A DNA stretch of 6,161 bases from an uncultured Oscillospiraceae bacterium. GTDB taxonomy: Bacteria > Bacillota > Clostridia > Oscillospirales > Ruminococcaceae. A model generated the notes under the pieces. The model saw only the letters and a list, made by a program, of their open reading frames with translations. It was not told the DNA's origin and ran no database searches. The first letter of the stretch is position 1. Each line of letters starts with the position of its first letter. The DNA is taken from NCBI GenBank assembly GCA_934527255.1, contig CAKTAM010000108.1:1-6161 (forward strand), given 5' to 3'. Shown piece by piece: positions 5,936 through 6,161 of this stretch. Both the position numbers and the translations under genes were made by a program.

Positions 5936-6161
5936 CAGTGTGCGCCTCCTATACAATCCTCCAGTCGAGTGATCCCATACCGCTGCATGACCTGCGGCAA
6001 GGTCTCGACAATCGTTTTACTGGCATATGGGTCGACCAGATTGGCTGCGCCGACTTCAACGGCAGTGGCACCAGCAAGCATCAGCTCCAGCACATCCTCG
6101 GCGGAGGAAACGCCGCCCATTCCCACAATGGGAATTTTTACCGCCTCGTATACCTGCCAGA
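5935..6161 (-). CDS. pyrD: Dihydroorotate dehydrogenase (PyrD), C-terminal 74 residues only
   Basis: Oxidises dihydroorotate to orotate with FMN. Only the end of the gene is in the window; the frame is open at 6161 and ends with TGA at 5937-5935. The fragment shows AVKIPIVGMGGVSSAEDVLE and then AVEVGAANLVDP, the last two strands of the barrel, where the glycine-rich GMGG and VGxAN segments bind the FMN phosphate. The ending (YGITRLEDCIGGAH) resembles the class 1B, NAD-linked B. subtilis PyrD, which works with the PyrK iron-sulfur subunit. pyrK would be expected just upstream, outside the window. The class call is likely but rests on the C-terminus alone. Confidence 0.94.
   Translation of the reverse strand, partial: WQVYEAVKIPIVGMGGVSSAEDVLELMLAGATAVEVGAANLVDPYASKTIVETLPQVMQRYGITRLEDCIGGAH

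Overview
The window is a stretch of core nucleotide-biosynthesis genes, all on the minus strand, read from high to low coordinates. Two blocks lie head to tail. A de novo pyrimidine block comes first: pyrD (3' end only), pyrF, pyrE, pyrB, pyrI. A de novo purine block follows: purE, purC, purF (cut just before its 3' end). I see no mobile element, tRNA, rRNA, CRISPR array, toxin or phage gene, and no gene of unknown function. Long open frames on the plus strand are antisense shadows in GC-rich codons.

The organism is most likely an anaerobic Gram-positive of the Clostridia, perhaps an Oscillospiraceae/Ruminococcaceae relative (Faecalibacterium/Subdoligranulum type). This is inference. It rests on strong AGGAGG-type ribosome binding sites, a class 1B-like PyrD end, a clostridial-looking PurE, a Bacillus-type PurF with all four [4Fe-4S] cysteines, a pyrBI pair, fairly high G+C, and a riboswitch-plus-terminator leader.

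Region 5935-6161 is the PyrD C-terminus, whose TGA shares one base with the pyrF start codon (5237-5935). A 216-base gap (5021-5236) follows. It holds a 16-bp imperfect palindrome, a second hairpin, a PyrR-loop-like motif and a terminator-like hairpin before pyrE (4376-5020). pyrB (3426-4337) and pyrI (2979-3395) follow at short spacing. Together PyrB (with its PyrI regulatory chain), PyrD, PyrE and PyrF cover most steps from carbamoyl phosphate to UMP; only pyrC is not seen.

Region 2694-2978 is the junction between the blocks. It contains a probable terminator for the pyr block, then a good sigma-A promoter (-35 TTGACA, extended -10 TGGTATTCT), then a leader that folds as a ZTP (pfl-motif) riboswitch. 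The 3' strand of its P3 is also the 5' arm of an intrinsic terminator, so ligand binding should turn transcription on. ZTP/ZMP (AICAR nucleotide) accumulates when 10-formyl-THF is short, so the switch would couple purE-purC-purF, and probably later pur genes, to folate one-carbon status. purE, purC and purF are each separated by 43 bases.

The window is mainly well-known housekeeping biology. The two places worth a second look are the ZTP riboswitch and the unexplained structured gap before pyrE.
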